A stretch of 64,000 bases of DNA from the NCBI RefSeq assembly GCF_025655475.1, contig NZ_JAHTIK010000001.1, forward strand, positions 250,559-314,558, written 5' to 3'. The notes below the pieces were generated by a model. That model did not search any database. It was not told the DNA's origin and saw nothing but the letters and a program-made list of their open reading frames with translations. Origin of the DNA: Kitasatospora sp. DSM 101779. Lineage in GTDB: Bacteria; Actinomycetota; Actinomycetes; Streptomycetales; Streptomycetaceae. Of the stretch, positions 35,695-44,889 are shown in pieces (within the stretch, counting starts at the first letter, position 1; every line of letters starts with the position of its first letter). Made by a program: the position numbers and the translations under genes.

Positions 35695-35994
35695 GAATGT
35701 TCTCCCTCTGCAGCGGTGACGTCCCGCCAGCCTTGCCGTGGGTCCCGGGGGCATGCCTGAGTACCGGTACTCAGATCCGATCCGACTGCCCGCGCACCGG
35801 CACTGCCGCCGATCGGCCCGCTCAGCTGGGGATGGGAAGTGGGAACTCCCGCACAACTCGGGTGCCAGAACGCTGCGGGGCCAGTCCCGCGCCGACACAA
35901 CGGTTCGAGCATGCCCACCGAGGGAGAGGACGGACACCTGACCTGGGAAAACTCGACCCTGCCTTCGGACTGGGAATCGCTTCTGACAGCCTGC

Positions 35995-36687
35995 TCAGCC
36001 GAGCTGCCCGGTCGGCCGCACGGTGATGTGGTTGATGTCCACGCCCACAGGCTGGTTGAGGGCGAAGACGATCGTGTTCGCGATCTGCTCGGCGGTCAGC
36101 GCCGTCCCGGGGCTGCCGCCGCGCTCGTCCCAGAACGGCGTGTCCACCACCCCGGGAGCGACGACGGTCACGCCGACCCCGTCCCGGCCGACCAGCAGCC
36201 GGGTGTTCTCGGCCAGCGCGTGCACGGCCCATTTGGTGACCGAGTACAGGTTGCCGGGCGTGTGGCGCACTCCCGCGACCGAACCCATCAGCACGATCCG
36301 GCCCTTGGTCTCCCTGAGCTGCGGCAGGGTCTCCCGCACCAGCAGCGCCGGGCCCAGGACGTTGGTGAGCACCATGCCCCGCATGTCCTCGGGGGCGTGG
36401 CTCTCCAGATTCCCGGGCAGCGAGAACCCGGCGTTGGCAATGACGTTGTCCAGCCGGCCCCAGGTGTCCACCACGCGGCGCACGGCGGCGGCGACGTCGT
36501 GCTCGTCGCTGGTGTCCCCGGTGATCGTCAGCAGCCGCTCGCCCGCTCCGGCCGTGGCGGCGAAGGCGGCCAGCTTGTCCGCGTCCCGTCCGGTGACAGC
36601 CACCCGGTGGCCCTCCTTGAGCAGGGCTCGGGCGGTGGCGGCACCGATGCCGGTCGAGCCCCCGGTGATCAGCGTGACGGGTCCCAT
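35995..36687 (-). CDS. Short-chain dehydrogenase/reductase
   Basis: A 230-residue classical SDR. ATG 36687 has AGGAGG 7 bases upstream. LITGGSTGIGAATARALL is the cofactor site (residues 5-22), NVIANAGF the NAG motif, and YSVTK the active-site Tyr/Lys with Ser in LMGSVAGV. PGVVDTPFW follows. NADP(H) preference is likely from the Arg in VAVTGRD. Substrate unknown; it stands alone. Confidence 0.93.
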   Translation of the reverse strand: MGPVTLITGGSTGIGAATARALLKEGHRVAVTGRDADKLAAFAATAGAGERLLTITGDTSDEHDVAAAVRRVVDTWGRLDNVIANAGFSLPGNLESHAPEDMRGMVLTNVLGPALLVRETLPQLRETKGRIVLMGSVAGVRHTPGNLYSVTKWAVHALAENTRLLVGRDGVGVTVVAPGVVDTPFWDERGGSPGTALTAEQIANTIVFALNQPVGVDINHITVRPTGQLG

Positions 36688-37241
36688 CGGACGGCCTCCT
36701 CGGCGATGCGGTCGGGGCACGGCCTTACCGGCTGTCCCCAGAACGCCTGCACTATAGCCGCGACTCCACCACCCGGGGCGGCTCCACCGCCCCCAGCGCG
36801 ACCTCCCACGGGTGCGCCGCCCGATCGCTTTCCTTCGCCGCCCTCGGCCCGAACTCGCCTTCCCCGTACAGCACCTGCACGCCAGCCCGCGCAGCGTGTC
36901 GACGCTTCTCCCAGGGCCTGATGTCGTTCCGGTCTTGAAGCGGGTTACCTCATCGGCCTCGACCGCATCGACGGCGCCCTGGCCGTCCTTCGGCGCCCCC
37001 GCCCCAGAGACCCGCCGCCCAGGTTTACGGCCGTGGGGCGACGGTCTCCCGCTCTGAGGTTCTGTCTGGTCCGGCGCCGTCAGGTGGCGTCCCGTCACAT
37101 AAGGGTCGAGGCGGGCACAAAGGCGTGCTTCGACGCCGGCGGGCCGCCGGAGGCCGATGCAACCTTTCGGGCGGCATCCGGCATCAGGGATCCGGGCGGC
37201 GCAATCCGGCGGTGCCCGCGAATGGGAGGGAGGGGTGCCTG
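36688..37241. other. 554-bp gap with no recognised gene
   Basis: Neither strand shows a recognisable product. It must contain the promoters of the SDR gene (leftwards) and of the ECF sigma factor (rightwards). Confidence 0.35.
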
Positions 37242-37760
37242 ATGGTGCGACGTGCGGCGAGTTCACGCGACGCCGAGTTCACCGAGTACGCGGCGTCCCG
37301 GGTCGGGTGGTTGCGCAAGGTCGCGTACCTGCTCTGCGGCGACTGGGACCGGGCGGACGATCTCGTCCAGGAGAGCATCACCAAGCTCTACGTGAACTGG
37401 TCCCGGGCAGGGAAGGTGGAGAACCGGGACGGCTACGCCCGGACGGTGCTGGTCAACACCTTCCTGGCGGAGCAGCGGACCTCGTGGTGGCGGCGGACGC
37501 GTACGGGTGGGACGGCACCGGACGAGGCCACGGCGTGGACGGACGTCGACGTCTCGCTCGACCTGCGGCAGGCCCTGGCCACGCTGCCGCCACGGCAACG
37601 GGCGGCCGTGGTGCTGCGCTACTACTGCGACCTGTCGATCGAGCAGGCCGCCGACCTCCTGGGGTGCTCCGCCGGCAACGTGAAGAGTCAGAGTTCGCGC
37701 GGCCTGGACGCGCTCCGGCGTTCGTTCGCTGACCGACCGGTCGAGGGGAGCAGGGCGTGA
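37242..37760 (+). CDS. ECF RNA polymerase sigma factor, SigE-like (SACE_1801-type)
   Basis: A 172-residue extracytoplasmic-function sigma factor. Region 2 is FTEYAASRVGWLRKVAYLLC GDWDRADDLVQESITKLY and region 4 is ALATLPPRQRAAVVLRYYCD, LSIEQAADLLGCSAGNVKSQ. ATG 37242 has GGGAGGGAGGGG upstream. Its TGA overlaps the GTG of the next gene, whose product is a membrane protein and a likely partner. A related sigma factor begins at 63779. Confidence 0.93.
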   Translation: MVRRAASSRDAEFTEYAASRVGWLRKVAYLLCGDWDRADDLVQESITKLYVNWSRAGKVENRDGYARTVLVNTFLAEQRTSWWRRTRTGGTAPDEATAWTDVDVSLDLRQALATLPPRQRAAVVLRYYCDLSIEQAADLLGCSAGNVKSQSSRGLDALRRSFADRPVEGSRA

Positions 37761-38899
37761 ACGAGGAGACGAGGCTGGCCGAGGAGCTCTCGGCGCTGGC
37801 CGACCAGTCCACCCCGCCGAGCGGCGTGGACGTCCACGGGGCGGTGCGGCGCGGCCGCGGCCGGCTGCTGCGGCGGCGGGTGGCGGTGCTGACCGCGGCT
37901 ACCACGGTGGTGGCCTGCTCGGTCGCACTGGCCGCCGTGTTGCCCGGCAACGGCGAGGCTGCGGGGCCCGCCGTGCAGCCGACCACGTCGGTGTCCCCGT
38001 CGCCGAGCGGCGTGCACACGTGGAACCCGATCCCGCCGCCGAGCGGATCGGCCGCCACGCCGTCCGAGACCAGGACGCCCGCCCCGGTGACCGGCACCGA
38101 TCCGCTGATCTCCGACGGGCGGTTCGGCTGGCTTCCGGACTCGATCAAGACGATCAGCTACACGCGCGAGGCCAACGGCGAGTGGGCCAACGCGCTGGGG
38201 GATCCGGGGAAGTTCCCGACCCCCTCCTTCAGCCTGAAGGTCTTCCCGGCGGGGGTGACGCCCGCACTGCCGACCCTCTCGGACGGGAAGCCCAATCTGC
38301 CGGGCTACAAGCCGGGGAACCACGCCATCCGGGTCGATGCCCCGCCGGTCAACGGGCGGGAGGCGTACTGGATCACCGCGAGCGACCCGAACTTCGCGGA
38401 GGGCATGAACATCCTGCGCTGGAAGACCGCGGAGGGCCGGTGGGCGGAACTCGGCTCCGGTTCGCTCTCCGGTGCGGACCGGCAGCGCATTCCGCTGAAG
38501 GTGGCGGCCGGTGTGAGCACGGGCCACTGGCAGGTGCCCCTTCCGCTGCGGATCGGTGACATGCCGAAGGGGTACACGGTGACCTCGGTGACGCTCCGGC
38601 AGTCGCGCGACGGCCGCGACTTCACGCTGGACATGAGCCTCGGGGCGTCGGACGACGGGTTCATCGGCGTCACGGTCAAGCCGGACGTCCCGGATCCGGT
38701 GCAGACCGGGCCGGACGGGACTCCGCGCACGCCGCATGCGATGACGTGCAGGTCCGAGCACGGCGTGAAGGCGTGTCTGGACGAACTGGGGCACTCGCAG
38801 CACGTCTTCGACGCGGCCGGCGGCGCACAGGGCCTGCTGGACAGGATCACCCTCTTCGGCACGGACCCGGCCACGTGGAGCACCGCCATGCGCGACTGA
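37757..38899 (+). CDS. Membrane-anchored protein coupled to ECF sigma factor
   Basis: A 380-residue protein. GTG 37757 overlaps the sigma factor stop (GTGA). The N-terminal ~35 residues are cytoplasmic (LAEELSALADQSTPPSGVDV), followed by an Arg-rich turn, one membrane helix (VAVLTAATTVVACSVALAAV) and a large outside domain after a Ser/Thr/Pro linker. The layout matches anti-sigma-like partners of SigE-type ECF factors, but no zinc HxxxCxxC motif is present. It may sense an envelope signal. The outer domain is not recognised. A strong terminator follows. Confidence 0.75.
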   Translation: MNEETRLAEELSALADQSTPPSGVDVHGAVRRGRGRLLRRRVAVLTAATTVVACSVALAAVLPGNGEAAGPAVQPTTSVSPSPSGVHTWNPIPPPSGSAATPSETRTPAPVTGTDPLISDGRFGWLPDSIKTISYTREANGEWANALGDPGKFPTPSFSLKVFPAGVTPALPTLSDGKPNLPGYKPGNHAIRVDAPPVNGREAYWITASDPNFAEGMNILRWKTAEGRWAELGSGSLSGADRQRIPLKVAAGVSTGHWQVPLPLRIGDMPKGYTVTSVTLRQSRDGRDFTLDMSLGASDDGFIGVTVKPDVPDPVQTGPDGTPRTPHAMTCRSEHGVKACLDELGHSQHVFDAAGGAQGLLDRITLFGTDPATWSTAMRD

Positions 38900-38915
38900 C
38901 AACCCGTCGCGGACG

Positions 38916-38951
38916 CGTACGCCCGGTGCACACGGGGGCACCGGGCGTACG
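38916..38951 (+). terminator. Terminator of the sigma-factor operon
   Basis: A perfect 14-bp stem (CGTACGCCCGGTGC, 38916-38929, with 38938-38951) and an 8-base loop lie 17 bp after the stop. Confidence 0.75.
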
Positions 38952-39089
38952 TCCGTCCTTGCGGCCCCGTACGGTTCCGCTCCGACTCGTCCCGGCGCTC
39001 CTGCCCGGAGCGCCGCGTGGAGGTCTTCGGGGAGGGACGCGTGACCCGCCCGCACCGACGGAGTCCGGCCCGGGCCGGACGTGCCCCGG

Positions 39090-39410
39090 TCAGGCGGGGC
39101 GCAGGAAGAGCTCGTCGGTGTAGCACCAGGCCCAGTCCTCGCCGGGCTGGAGCGAGCGGGCGATGTGGTGTCCGCTGTCGGCACGGGCGTGGTGGTAGGC
39201 GTGCTGCCCGGGCGAGCTGTCGCAGCAGGCGACGTGCCCGCAGCTCAGGCAGGCCCGCAGGTGGACCCAGGTACCGCCGACCCGCAGGCAGTCCTCGCAG
39301 CCGGGGGTCGTGTTCGCAGGGACCTCCCGAAGCCCGTCCAGATGGCCGCAGGTCCGCTGGACGACCCGGCCCGGATCCACCGCGACGCGCCATTCACTCC
39401 GGTCGTTCAC
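39090..39410 (-). CDS. UBP-type zinc finger protein
   Basis: A 106-residue ZnF-UBP domain protein. The Cys/His ligands run CGH..., CEDC, HLRACLSCGHVACCD and HAYHHARADSGHHIARSL, followed by the DWAWCYTDELFL end. The eukaryotic fold binds ubiquitin C-termini; the bacterial role is unknown. GTG 39410 is used as start; GTG 39419 is also possible. Confidence 0.88.
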   Translation of the reverse strand: MNDRSEWRVAVDPGRVVQRTCGHLDGLREVPANTTPGCEDCLRVGGTWVHLRACLSCGHVACCDSSPGQHAYHHARADSGHHIARSLQPGEDWAWCYTDELFLRPA

Positions 39411-39419
39411 GGCACACAC

Positions 39420-39814
39420 GTTACGCCGACCCCCGCACCGCGGAGGGCGGCGCGGCCAACCCGTCCCTCCCCGTCCCCCGCATGCACGCACTCCTCGGCC
39501 GCTGCCCGGACGGCCGCGGTGCCGCCACCCCCGCCGGCGGCGGTCGGACACCGAAGGGCGACGCCCACCCGGTGATCACAGGCATGGGCAACACCCGTCA
39601 GCCGTCGACTGACACCGACACGCCGGACAGGCGGTTGCAGTCCGGTCCGGCTGGTGAAGCCTCGTACCCGGCCCGCGTCAGGAGGAGGCGGAGCGGCAGG
39701 AGGAGGCGGAGCGGCAGCAGGGCGACGCGGCATGGCACATGGCGGCCGTCGCCCCTCCTTCGGGTCCCGGCTGCGGCCACGCCCTGGGCTCGGGCCGGCG
39801 ACCCGCGCGTGCTG
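39420..39814. repeat. 395-bp gap with an 18-bp tandem repeat
   Basis: No gene is recognised. CAGGAGGAGGCGGAGCGG occurs twice in tandem at 39679-39696 and 39697-39714. The repeat lies just beyond the 3' end of the Lrp gene. Confidence 0.4.
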
Positions 39815-40276
39815 TCAAGAACCCGCCTCGCCCGGCCGGTCGGGGCCGCGCCAGGGCAGCGTCCGGCTGTAGACGACGCTGGTGGTCGTGCTGCCGAAGC
39901 CGGCCAGCTCGTCCACAAGTGTCTCCAGGTGCTCCATGGACGTCGCGGCCACCTTCAGGGTGTAGCAGTCGTCGCCGGTGGTGCGCAGGCACTCCAGGAT
40001 CTCGCGCCGCTCGGCCAGCAGCCGGCGCAGCGGCTGGTGACGGTTGCCCGGGTACTTCAGCCGGACGACGGCGAGCACGGGGTAGCCGACCTTGGCCAGG
40101 TCGACCACGGCGTGGTAGCCGGTGATGACGCCCAGCGACTCCAGGTTCCGGACCCGTTCCGTGGTGGCCGAGGCGCTGAGGTTCACGCGCCGCCCCAACT
40201 CGCTGAGGGAGATGCGGGCCTCTTGCTGCAGTTGCCCGAGGATCGCCCAGTCGGTGTCGTCGAGATTCACGGCCAC
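39815..40276 (-). CDS. Lrp/AsnC-family transcriptional regulator
   Basis: A 153-residue Lrp/AsnC protein. The HTH is LDDTDWAILGQLQQEARISL, SELGRRVNLSASATTERVRN and the RAM domain follows (GYHAVVDLAKVGYPVLAVV, TLKVAATSMEHLETLVDEL). GTG 40276 has AGGA at a good distance. It is divergent from the LLM oxidoreductase-deaminase operon and is its likely regulator; such proteins respond to amino acids or related small metabolites. Confidence 0.93.
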   Translation of the reverse strand: MAVNLDDTDWAILGQLQQEARISLSELGRRVNLSASATTERVRNLESLGVITGYHAVVDLAKVGYPVLAVVRLKYPGNRHQPLRRLLAERREILECLRTTGDDCYTLKVAATSMEHLETLVDELAGFGSTTTSVVYSRTLPWRGPDRPGEAGS

Positions 40277-40369
40277 GGCGCGATCCTACCGGGAGAACCA
40301 CGGCGGAACCCCTTCATCGCAGGGAACTCTCGGTTCCTCGGCCCGTGATCGCCGGGATAGCCTCGAATC

Positions 40370-41188
40370 ATGCAACTCGGTGTCAACGTACCGAACTTCG
40401 GGCCGGGTACCGATCCCGGTGTACTGCGTGAATGGGCGCAGACCGCGGAAGGGCTCGGCTTCGACCTCCTGATGGTGTCCGACCACGTCGCCGTGACCCC
40501 GGACGTGGCGGAGCGTTACCCGGAGCCGTTCTACGAACCGTTCACGACGCTCTCGTGGCTGGCCGGTGTCACTCGGGGGCTGCGGCTGGGCACGACCGTG
40601 CTCGTCCTCCCGTACCGGCATCCACTGCTGGTGGCCCGGATGGCCGCCACCCTCGACCGGCTCAACGACCGCGGGTTCGTGCTCGGGGTGGGTGTCGGCT
40701 GGGCCCGCCAGGAGTTCGACGCGCTCGGCGTGCCGTTCACCGCGCGCGGCCGGCTGACCGACGAGTACCTGGGCACTTTGCGGGACGCATGGCGCACGGA
40801 GACCGAGCACGGCGCGAGCCCGGTCCCCGTCTGGGTCGGCGGCCACAGTGCGGCGGCACTGCGGCGTGCCGCCGCCCTCGGGGACGCCTGGCACCCGCTG
40901 CGGCTCTCCCTGCCCCGGATGCGCACGATCCTGGCGGCCCACGCGCTGCCGGGGTTCGCACCCCGCATCGCCCTGCGACTGACCGGAACCCCGGTCGAGG
41001 ATCCCGAGCGGATCGCCGGCGTCGGAACCGTCGAGCAGGTCCTCGACGACCTCGACCAGCTCCGCCTGCTCGGCGCCGGCACCGTCGTGCTCGACCCCTA
41101 CCACGGAGACCCGGAGGAGACCCGCCGGCCGGACAGGGCCTGGCAGGCGCTCACCGAGGTCGCCACCCACTGGAGGACGAAACCGTGA
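40370..41188 (+). CDS. LLM-class (F420- or FMN-dependent) oxidoreductase
   Basis: A 272-residue luciferase-like protein. MQLGVNVPNFGPGTDPGVLR starts it, DLLMVSDHVAVTP, TTVLVLPYRHPLLVARMAAT and GVGVGWARQEFDALGVPF are typical of the F420-dependent group. Its stop overlaps the GTG of the deaminase gene. Cofactor class is inferred from family resemblance, and substrate is unknown; pairing with a deaminase suggests nitrogen-heterocycle metabolism. Confidence 0.88.
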   Translation: MQLGVNVPNFGPGTDPGVLREWAQTAEGLGFDLLMVSDHVAVTPDVAERYPEPFYEPFTTLSWLAGVTRGLRLGTTVLVLPYRHPLLVARMAATLDRLNDRGFVLGVGVGWARQEFDALGVPFTARGRLTDEYLGTLRDAWRTETEHGASPVPVWVGGHSAAALRRAAALGDAWHPLRLSLPRMRTILAAHALPGFAPRIALRLTGTPVEDPERIAGVGTVEQVLDDLDQLRLLGAGTVVLDPYHGDPEETRRPDRAWQALTEVATHWRTKP

Positions 41189-41625
41189 TCACCACCGTCG
41201 ACGAGGCGTTCCTGCGCCGCGCGATCGGCATCGCGGCCCGCGCCGTCGCCCAGGGGGACGCACCGTACGGCTCCCTGCTGGTCGGCCCGGACGGCACGGT
41301 CCTCGCCGAGGCCCACAACACGGTGCGGCGCGACAACGACATCACCGCCCACCCGGAACTCAAGCTGGCCCGCTGGGCAGCCCGCGAACTCGGTCCGGAC
41401 ACGGCCGCCCGCACCACGATGTACACCAGCTGCCAGCCCTGCGGCATGTGCGCCGGCGGGATCGTCCGCTCCGGTCTGGGCCGGGTCGTCCACGCGCTCT
41501 CCACCGACCAGCTCGTCGAACTCAACCCGCAGTCGGGTGACTGGCCGGCGGTGGCGACCGACGGCCCGGCCCTGTTCGACGAGGCACGGGCCCCCGTCGA
41601 CGCCTACTACCGGCCGGGCCGGTGA
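41185..41625 (+). CDS. Nucleoside/cytidine-type deaminase
   Basis: A 146-residue zinc deaminase. GTG 41185 overlaps the preceding stop (GTGA). The zinc site is H56-P57-E58 (ITAHPELKLARW) and C86-G-M-C89 (TSCQPCGMC). The usual HAE is HPE here, but His and catalytic Glu are kept. The rest (GDAPYGSLLVGPDGTVLAEA) is typical of the guanine/CMP/tRNA adenosine deaminase superfamily. Substrate cannot be named. Confidence 0.9.
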   Translation: MITTVDEAFLRRAIGIAARAVAQGDAPYGSLLVGPDGTVLAEAHNTVRRDNDITAHPELKLARWAARELGPDTAARTTMYTSCQPCGMCAGGIVRSGLGRVVHALSTDQLVELNPQSGDWPAVATDGPALFDEARAPVDAYYRPGR

Positions 41626-42012
41626 CACCGGATCCGCAGGACGACCCCGGGCGCTGACGGCAGCGACGAACACGGCGAGACCGGCCCACCGGGCACGGCG
41701 GCACCCTCCGCCGTCGCGGAGCGCCGGGCCGGCCCGCGGGCGTGCACCCGACGGCCACCTGGACCGGGCCGCCTTTCCTCATCGCCCCCTCACGCCCCGC
41801 CGGGCCCGCGACCTGGCGCATCGTCACGCGCTACCGGGCCGCTACCGCGGCGATACGGCGCACGGCAAGTATCGCCGACACGAACGGCTCCCCCGCGGTT
41901 CCCGCGGGGTCGCGTTCACGCACCACCCGGTTCATGCGCCACCCAGAGGGGGGTTGGGCCCTCCCAGCAAGCGGACGCCGGACGTGCCGGCGCCGTCGAA
42001 GGAAGGAACGAC
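41626..42012. other. 387-bp gap upstream of I36-like gene
   Basis: No gene is recognised on either strand. It contains the promoter and the ribosome-binding site (GGAAGGAACGAC) of the next gene. Confidence 0.35.
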
Positions 42013-42426
42013 ATGCGCGTCAAGAAGCTCGTCGCCGCGGCCGCCGTGGCCGGAAGCGTCCTCACCGTCGGGCTGTCCACCGCGGCACCGGCGATGGCGG
42101 CGCCCGCCCAGGACTGCACCTACGGCCAGGTCTGTCTGTACTACAACTCCAGCAGCTACGGCTACGGCGCGGTCTACATCCAGACCGGCGACGTCTCGAA
42201 CTACGCCGGCAAGTACTTCAGCGGCGGTGCGAACGGCTCCAGCGGCTCCGGCGTCGAGGTGAAGAACCACGCGGCCTCGGTCGACAGCTGGATCGCCAGC
42301 AACTTCCGCGTCTACTACAACAGCGGGTACGACTGCAGCGTCGCGTGCCAGACCGTCGCGCCGTACGCGAGCGTGAACCTCAACTCCTCGCTGAAGAACA
42401 ACAACGCGTCCGGCCGGGTCGTCTGA
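42013..42426 (+). CDS. Secreted peptidase-inhibitor I36-like (crystallin-fold) protein
   Basis: A 137-residue exported protein. The signal peptide ends AAPAMAAPA. The mature part reads QDCTYGQVCLYYNSSSYGYG, DVSNYAGKYFSGG and NNAS GRVV, like the peptidase inhibitor family I36 / SMPI fold abundant in Streptomyces. Four Cys would form two disulfides. Whether it inhibits a protease is unknown. GGAAGGA lies just before ATG 42013. Confidence 0.85.
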   Translation: MRVKKLVAAAAVAGSVLTVGLSTAAPAMAAPAQDCTYGQVCLYYNSSSYGYGAVYIQTGDVSNYAGKYFSGGANGSSGSGVEVKNHAASVDSWIASNFRVYYNSGYDCSVACQTVAPYASVNLNSSLKNNNASGRVV

Positions 42427-42457
42427 CCCGCACCGGCGCCGCTCCAGCGTAAGCGTC

Positions 42458-42489
42458 GGTCCCCGGCCTGGTGCACCGGGCCGGGGACC
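42458..42489 (+). terminator. Terminator after I36-like gene
   Basis: GGTCCCCGGCC (42458-42468) pairs perfectly with 42479-42489, with a 10-base loop, 32 bp after the stop. Confidence 0.7.
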
Positions 42490-42547
42490 GGCACGGTTCC
42501 ACCGGCTCGCCCACCCCGCCTCGCCGACCCGGAAGGCCCTCACGCCA

Positions 42548-43531
42548 GTGTCCAGTCGCCAGCGTCGCCGCCCCGCCGCCCTCCTGATCGCCCTGCCGCT
42601 GCTCCTGGCCGGCTGCGCGAGCGCCGCAGCCTCGCACCCCGGCGACGGCGCACGGGCGACCACCCCGGTGACGCCGCCGGTGACGCCGCCACCGGTGTCC
42701 GCGACGCCGACGCTCGAGTCGGCGAACGACAAGCCGCTGCCGCTGGACGCCTACCTGCTGAACCCGCAGCAGGCGGCCTCGGTCACCAAGGCGCAGCAGG
42801 AGCTCGTGACCCGCTGCATGAAGCGGTTCGGGTTCGCGTACACGCCTCCCGCCTCGGCCGAGCAGCAGCGCGACAGCGATGCCCCCACCACCCGGGTGGA
42901 CGGGCGTTACGGGCACCAGAGCGCCGCGCTGATGGCGAAGTGGGGGTACCACCCGGAGGGCGGGATCCGTGCGACCCCCGACGGCTCGGCCGGGGGCGGC
43001 TGGACGACCACGCCGGAGATGGCCGCCGCCGAGCGCGGTGTGTCCGACCCCAAGCAGCGGCTCGGTCCCGGCGGGCAGGTGGTCAACGGGCAGACGGTGC
43101 CGGAGCACGGTTGCGTCGGGGAGTCGGTGAAGCAGCTCACGGGTGCGGTCAACGGCCGGGTGGGCGATGCGCAGACCGCCGACGACATCAAGTTCTCGAC
43201 CCTGAAGAACTCCCAGGAGGATGCGCGGACGCGGGCCGTGTTCGCGCAGTGGTCGCAGTGCATGAAGGGCAGCGGCTACGACTATCCGGACCCGCTGGCG
43301 GCGGTCGGCGACCCCGAGTGGCGGAAGACCGCGCTGCCCACCGAGCGCGAGGTGAAGGTGGCGACCGCGGACGCGGCCTGCCGGACGAAGTACAACGTGG
43401 TCGGCGTCTGGTACGCGGTCGACTTCGCCTACCAGGACCAGGCGATCAAGGACAATGCCCAGGCCATGGCCGCCGCCAAGGCGGCCCTGGAGACCCAGGT
43501 GCGGGCGGCCGCCCGGGCGCTGGCCGGCTGA
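42548..43531 (+). CDS. Secreted lipoprotein of unknown function
   Basis: A 327-residue lipoprotein. GTG 42548 opens a basic start and a hydrophobic stretch ending LLAGCAS, the lipobox (Cys ~20). A Thr/Pro/Val linker follows. The mature domain has LNPQQAASVTKAQQELVTRC MKRFGF and MKGSGYDYPDPL, a pattern found in several Streptomyces secreted proteins with paired Cys, but I know no function. High Gln/Lys content. A strong terminator follows. Confidence 0.8.
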   Translation: MSSRQRRRPAALLIALPLLLAGCASAAASHPGDGARATTPVTPPVTPPPVSATPTLESANDKPLPLDAYLLNPQQAASVTKAQQELVTRCMKRFGFAYTPPASAEQQRDSDAPTTRVDGRYGHQSAALMAKWGYHPEGGIRATPDGSAGGGWTTTPEMAAAERGVSDPKQRLGPGGQVVNGQTVPEHGCVGESVKQLTGAVNGRVGDAQTADDIKFSTLKNSQEDARTRAVFAQWSQCMKGSGYDYPDPLAAVGDPEWRKTALPTEREVKVATADAACRTKYNVVGVWYAVDFAYQDQAIKDNAQAMAAAKAALETQVRAAARALAG

Positions 43532-43544
43532 CGCCCCGAACACC

Positions 43545-43579
43545 CCGGGCTGCCGGTACCCCCACTGCCGGCAGCCCGG
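43545..43579 (+). terminator. Terminator after lipoprotein gene
   Basis: CCGGGCTGCCGG (43545-43556) pairs perfectly with CCGGCAGCCCGG (43568-43579), 11-base loop, 14 bp after the stop. Confidence 0.8.
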
Positions 43580-43851
43580 TCCACCGCCCCGACGGGCCGC
43601 CGGCGTGCTCGCGCGGCTGTCCGTACGCGGCCGCGGGAGGGGAGTCGTCACCCGCACGGGTCTGCGTCCGGGTGCGCGGCCTCCCGTGGCGACGGGCCGG
43701 TGGCAGCTCCTTCCCTCCGCCGGTGTCCCGGCGCGCGCCCGCTCGGGCGTGCTCGCGCCGGGTTGCGGCGGTGACGGGGTCGGGGCGTCATGGCAGGAGG
43801 GCCACGCCGACCGCTGGAGGAGGTGCGGCGCCGTTCCGTGGCGACTCGAGA

Positions 43852-44889
43852 GTGTCGGAGACCTTCGTGCAGACCGTGCGCACCTCGCAGCAGATCAGCC
43901 AGGACGTCATCGCGTACATGGAGCCCGCGCTGCGGGCGGCGGTGGCCCGGCTCGACGAGCCGGTGCGGCGGATGACGGACTACCACTTCGGGTGGGTCGA
44001 CGCGGAGGGCCGTCCGACGTCTCCGGTCGGGTTCCGGCGGCGGCCCGCGCTCGTCGCCCTGCTGTGCGCGGGCAGCAGCCCGCAGGCGTGGGACGCGGTC
44101 CGGACGGCGGCCGTCGCCGGCACGCTGATGTCGGCCGCCGGCACCGTCCACGACGACATCATCGACCGGGAGATGCGCCGCAAGGGCCGGCCGACGCTCT
44201 GGACGGCGTTCGGCGAGCCGGCCGCGATCCAGGTCGGGGTGGCCCTGCACTGCCTCGCGTTCGAGCTGCTCGCGGAAGAGGGCGACCGGGTCTCCACCGA
44301 ACTGATCGTCCGGGCCGCCCGTGCGATCCGGGAGTGCTGCTCGGGACAGGTCCGGGACCTGGAGTCCGAGGGCTCCTCGCGGATGAGCCTGGACCTCGCC
44401 CTGGAACTGCTGGAGAGCACCATCGCCCGGCCCACCGCCGGGGTCTGCCTCGCCGGCGCCCTGGTGCGGGGCGCCGGCGAGGCGGAGCTGGTCGCCTCCG
44501 AGCGGTTCGGCCACCACGCCGGGATGGCCATGGCCTTCTTCGACGACTGGGAGGGCGTCTGGGGCACCTCCCGCGACACCCTCGAGGACCCGCTGGCCGA
44601 CCTGCGGCGACGCAAGTGCCGGGCGTTCGCGGCCGTCGCCCTTCAGTCCGGCGGACCGGCCCGCGACCAGCTCGCCGCCTTCTACGACGACACCTCCGAG
44701 CCCGACCTCGACCGGCTCCGGCAGGTCGCCGACCTCATCGAGGAGTGCCAGGGCCGTGCCTGGCTGGAGGCGCGGATCCGGGAGCACATCCGGCTGGCCC
44801 ACGCAGTCCTTCCGCAGGCCGTCCCGGACCCGGTGGCGCAGGCCGAGCTCGGCGCGTTCGTCGCCGCCATCGCCGACGAGCTGCCCTGA
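43852..44889 (+). CDS. Polyprenyl (geranylgeranyl-type) diphosphate synthase
   Basis: A 345-residue trans-isoprenyl diphosphate synthase. The first Asp-rich motif is HDDIID (Asp101, 102, 105). The second is FFDDWEGVWG (Asp231-232), close to the DDLLGIWG form of actinobacterial enzymes rather than DDxxD. RRRKCRAFAAVAL follows. Such enzymes join IPP to allylic diphosphates and supply terpene or carotenoid pathways. No terpene cyclase or other isoprenoid gene is in this window, so its product's use is open. Start GTG 43852 is uncertain; no strong ribosome-binding site precedes it. Confidence 0.88.
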   Translation: MSETFVQTVRTSQQISQDVIAYMEPALRAAVARLDEPVRRMTDYHFGWVDAEGRPTSPVGFRRRPALVALLCAGSSPQAWDAVRTAAVAGTLMSAAGTVHDDIIDREMRRKGRPTLWTAFGEPAAIQVGVALHCLAFELLAEEGDRVSTELIVRAARAIRECCSGQVRDLESEGSSRMSLDLALELLESTIARPTAGVCLAGALVRGAGEAELVASERFGHHAGMAMAFFDDWEGVWGTSRDTLEDPLADLRRRKCRAFAAVALQSGGPARDQLAAFYDDTSEPDLDRLRQVADLIEECQGRAWLEARIREHIRLAHAVLPQAVPDPVAQAELGAFVAAIADELP

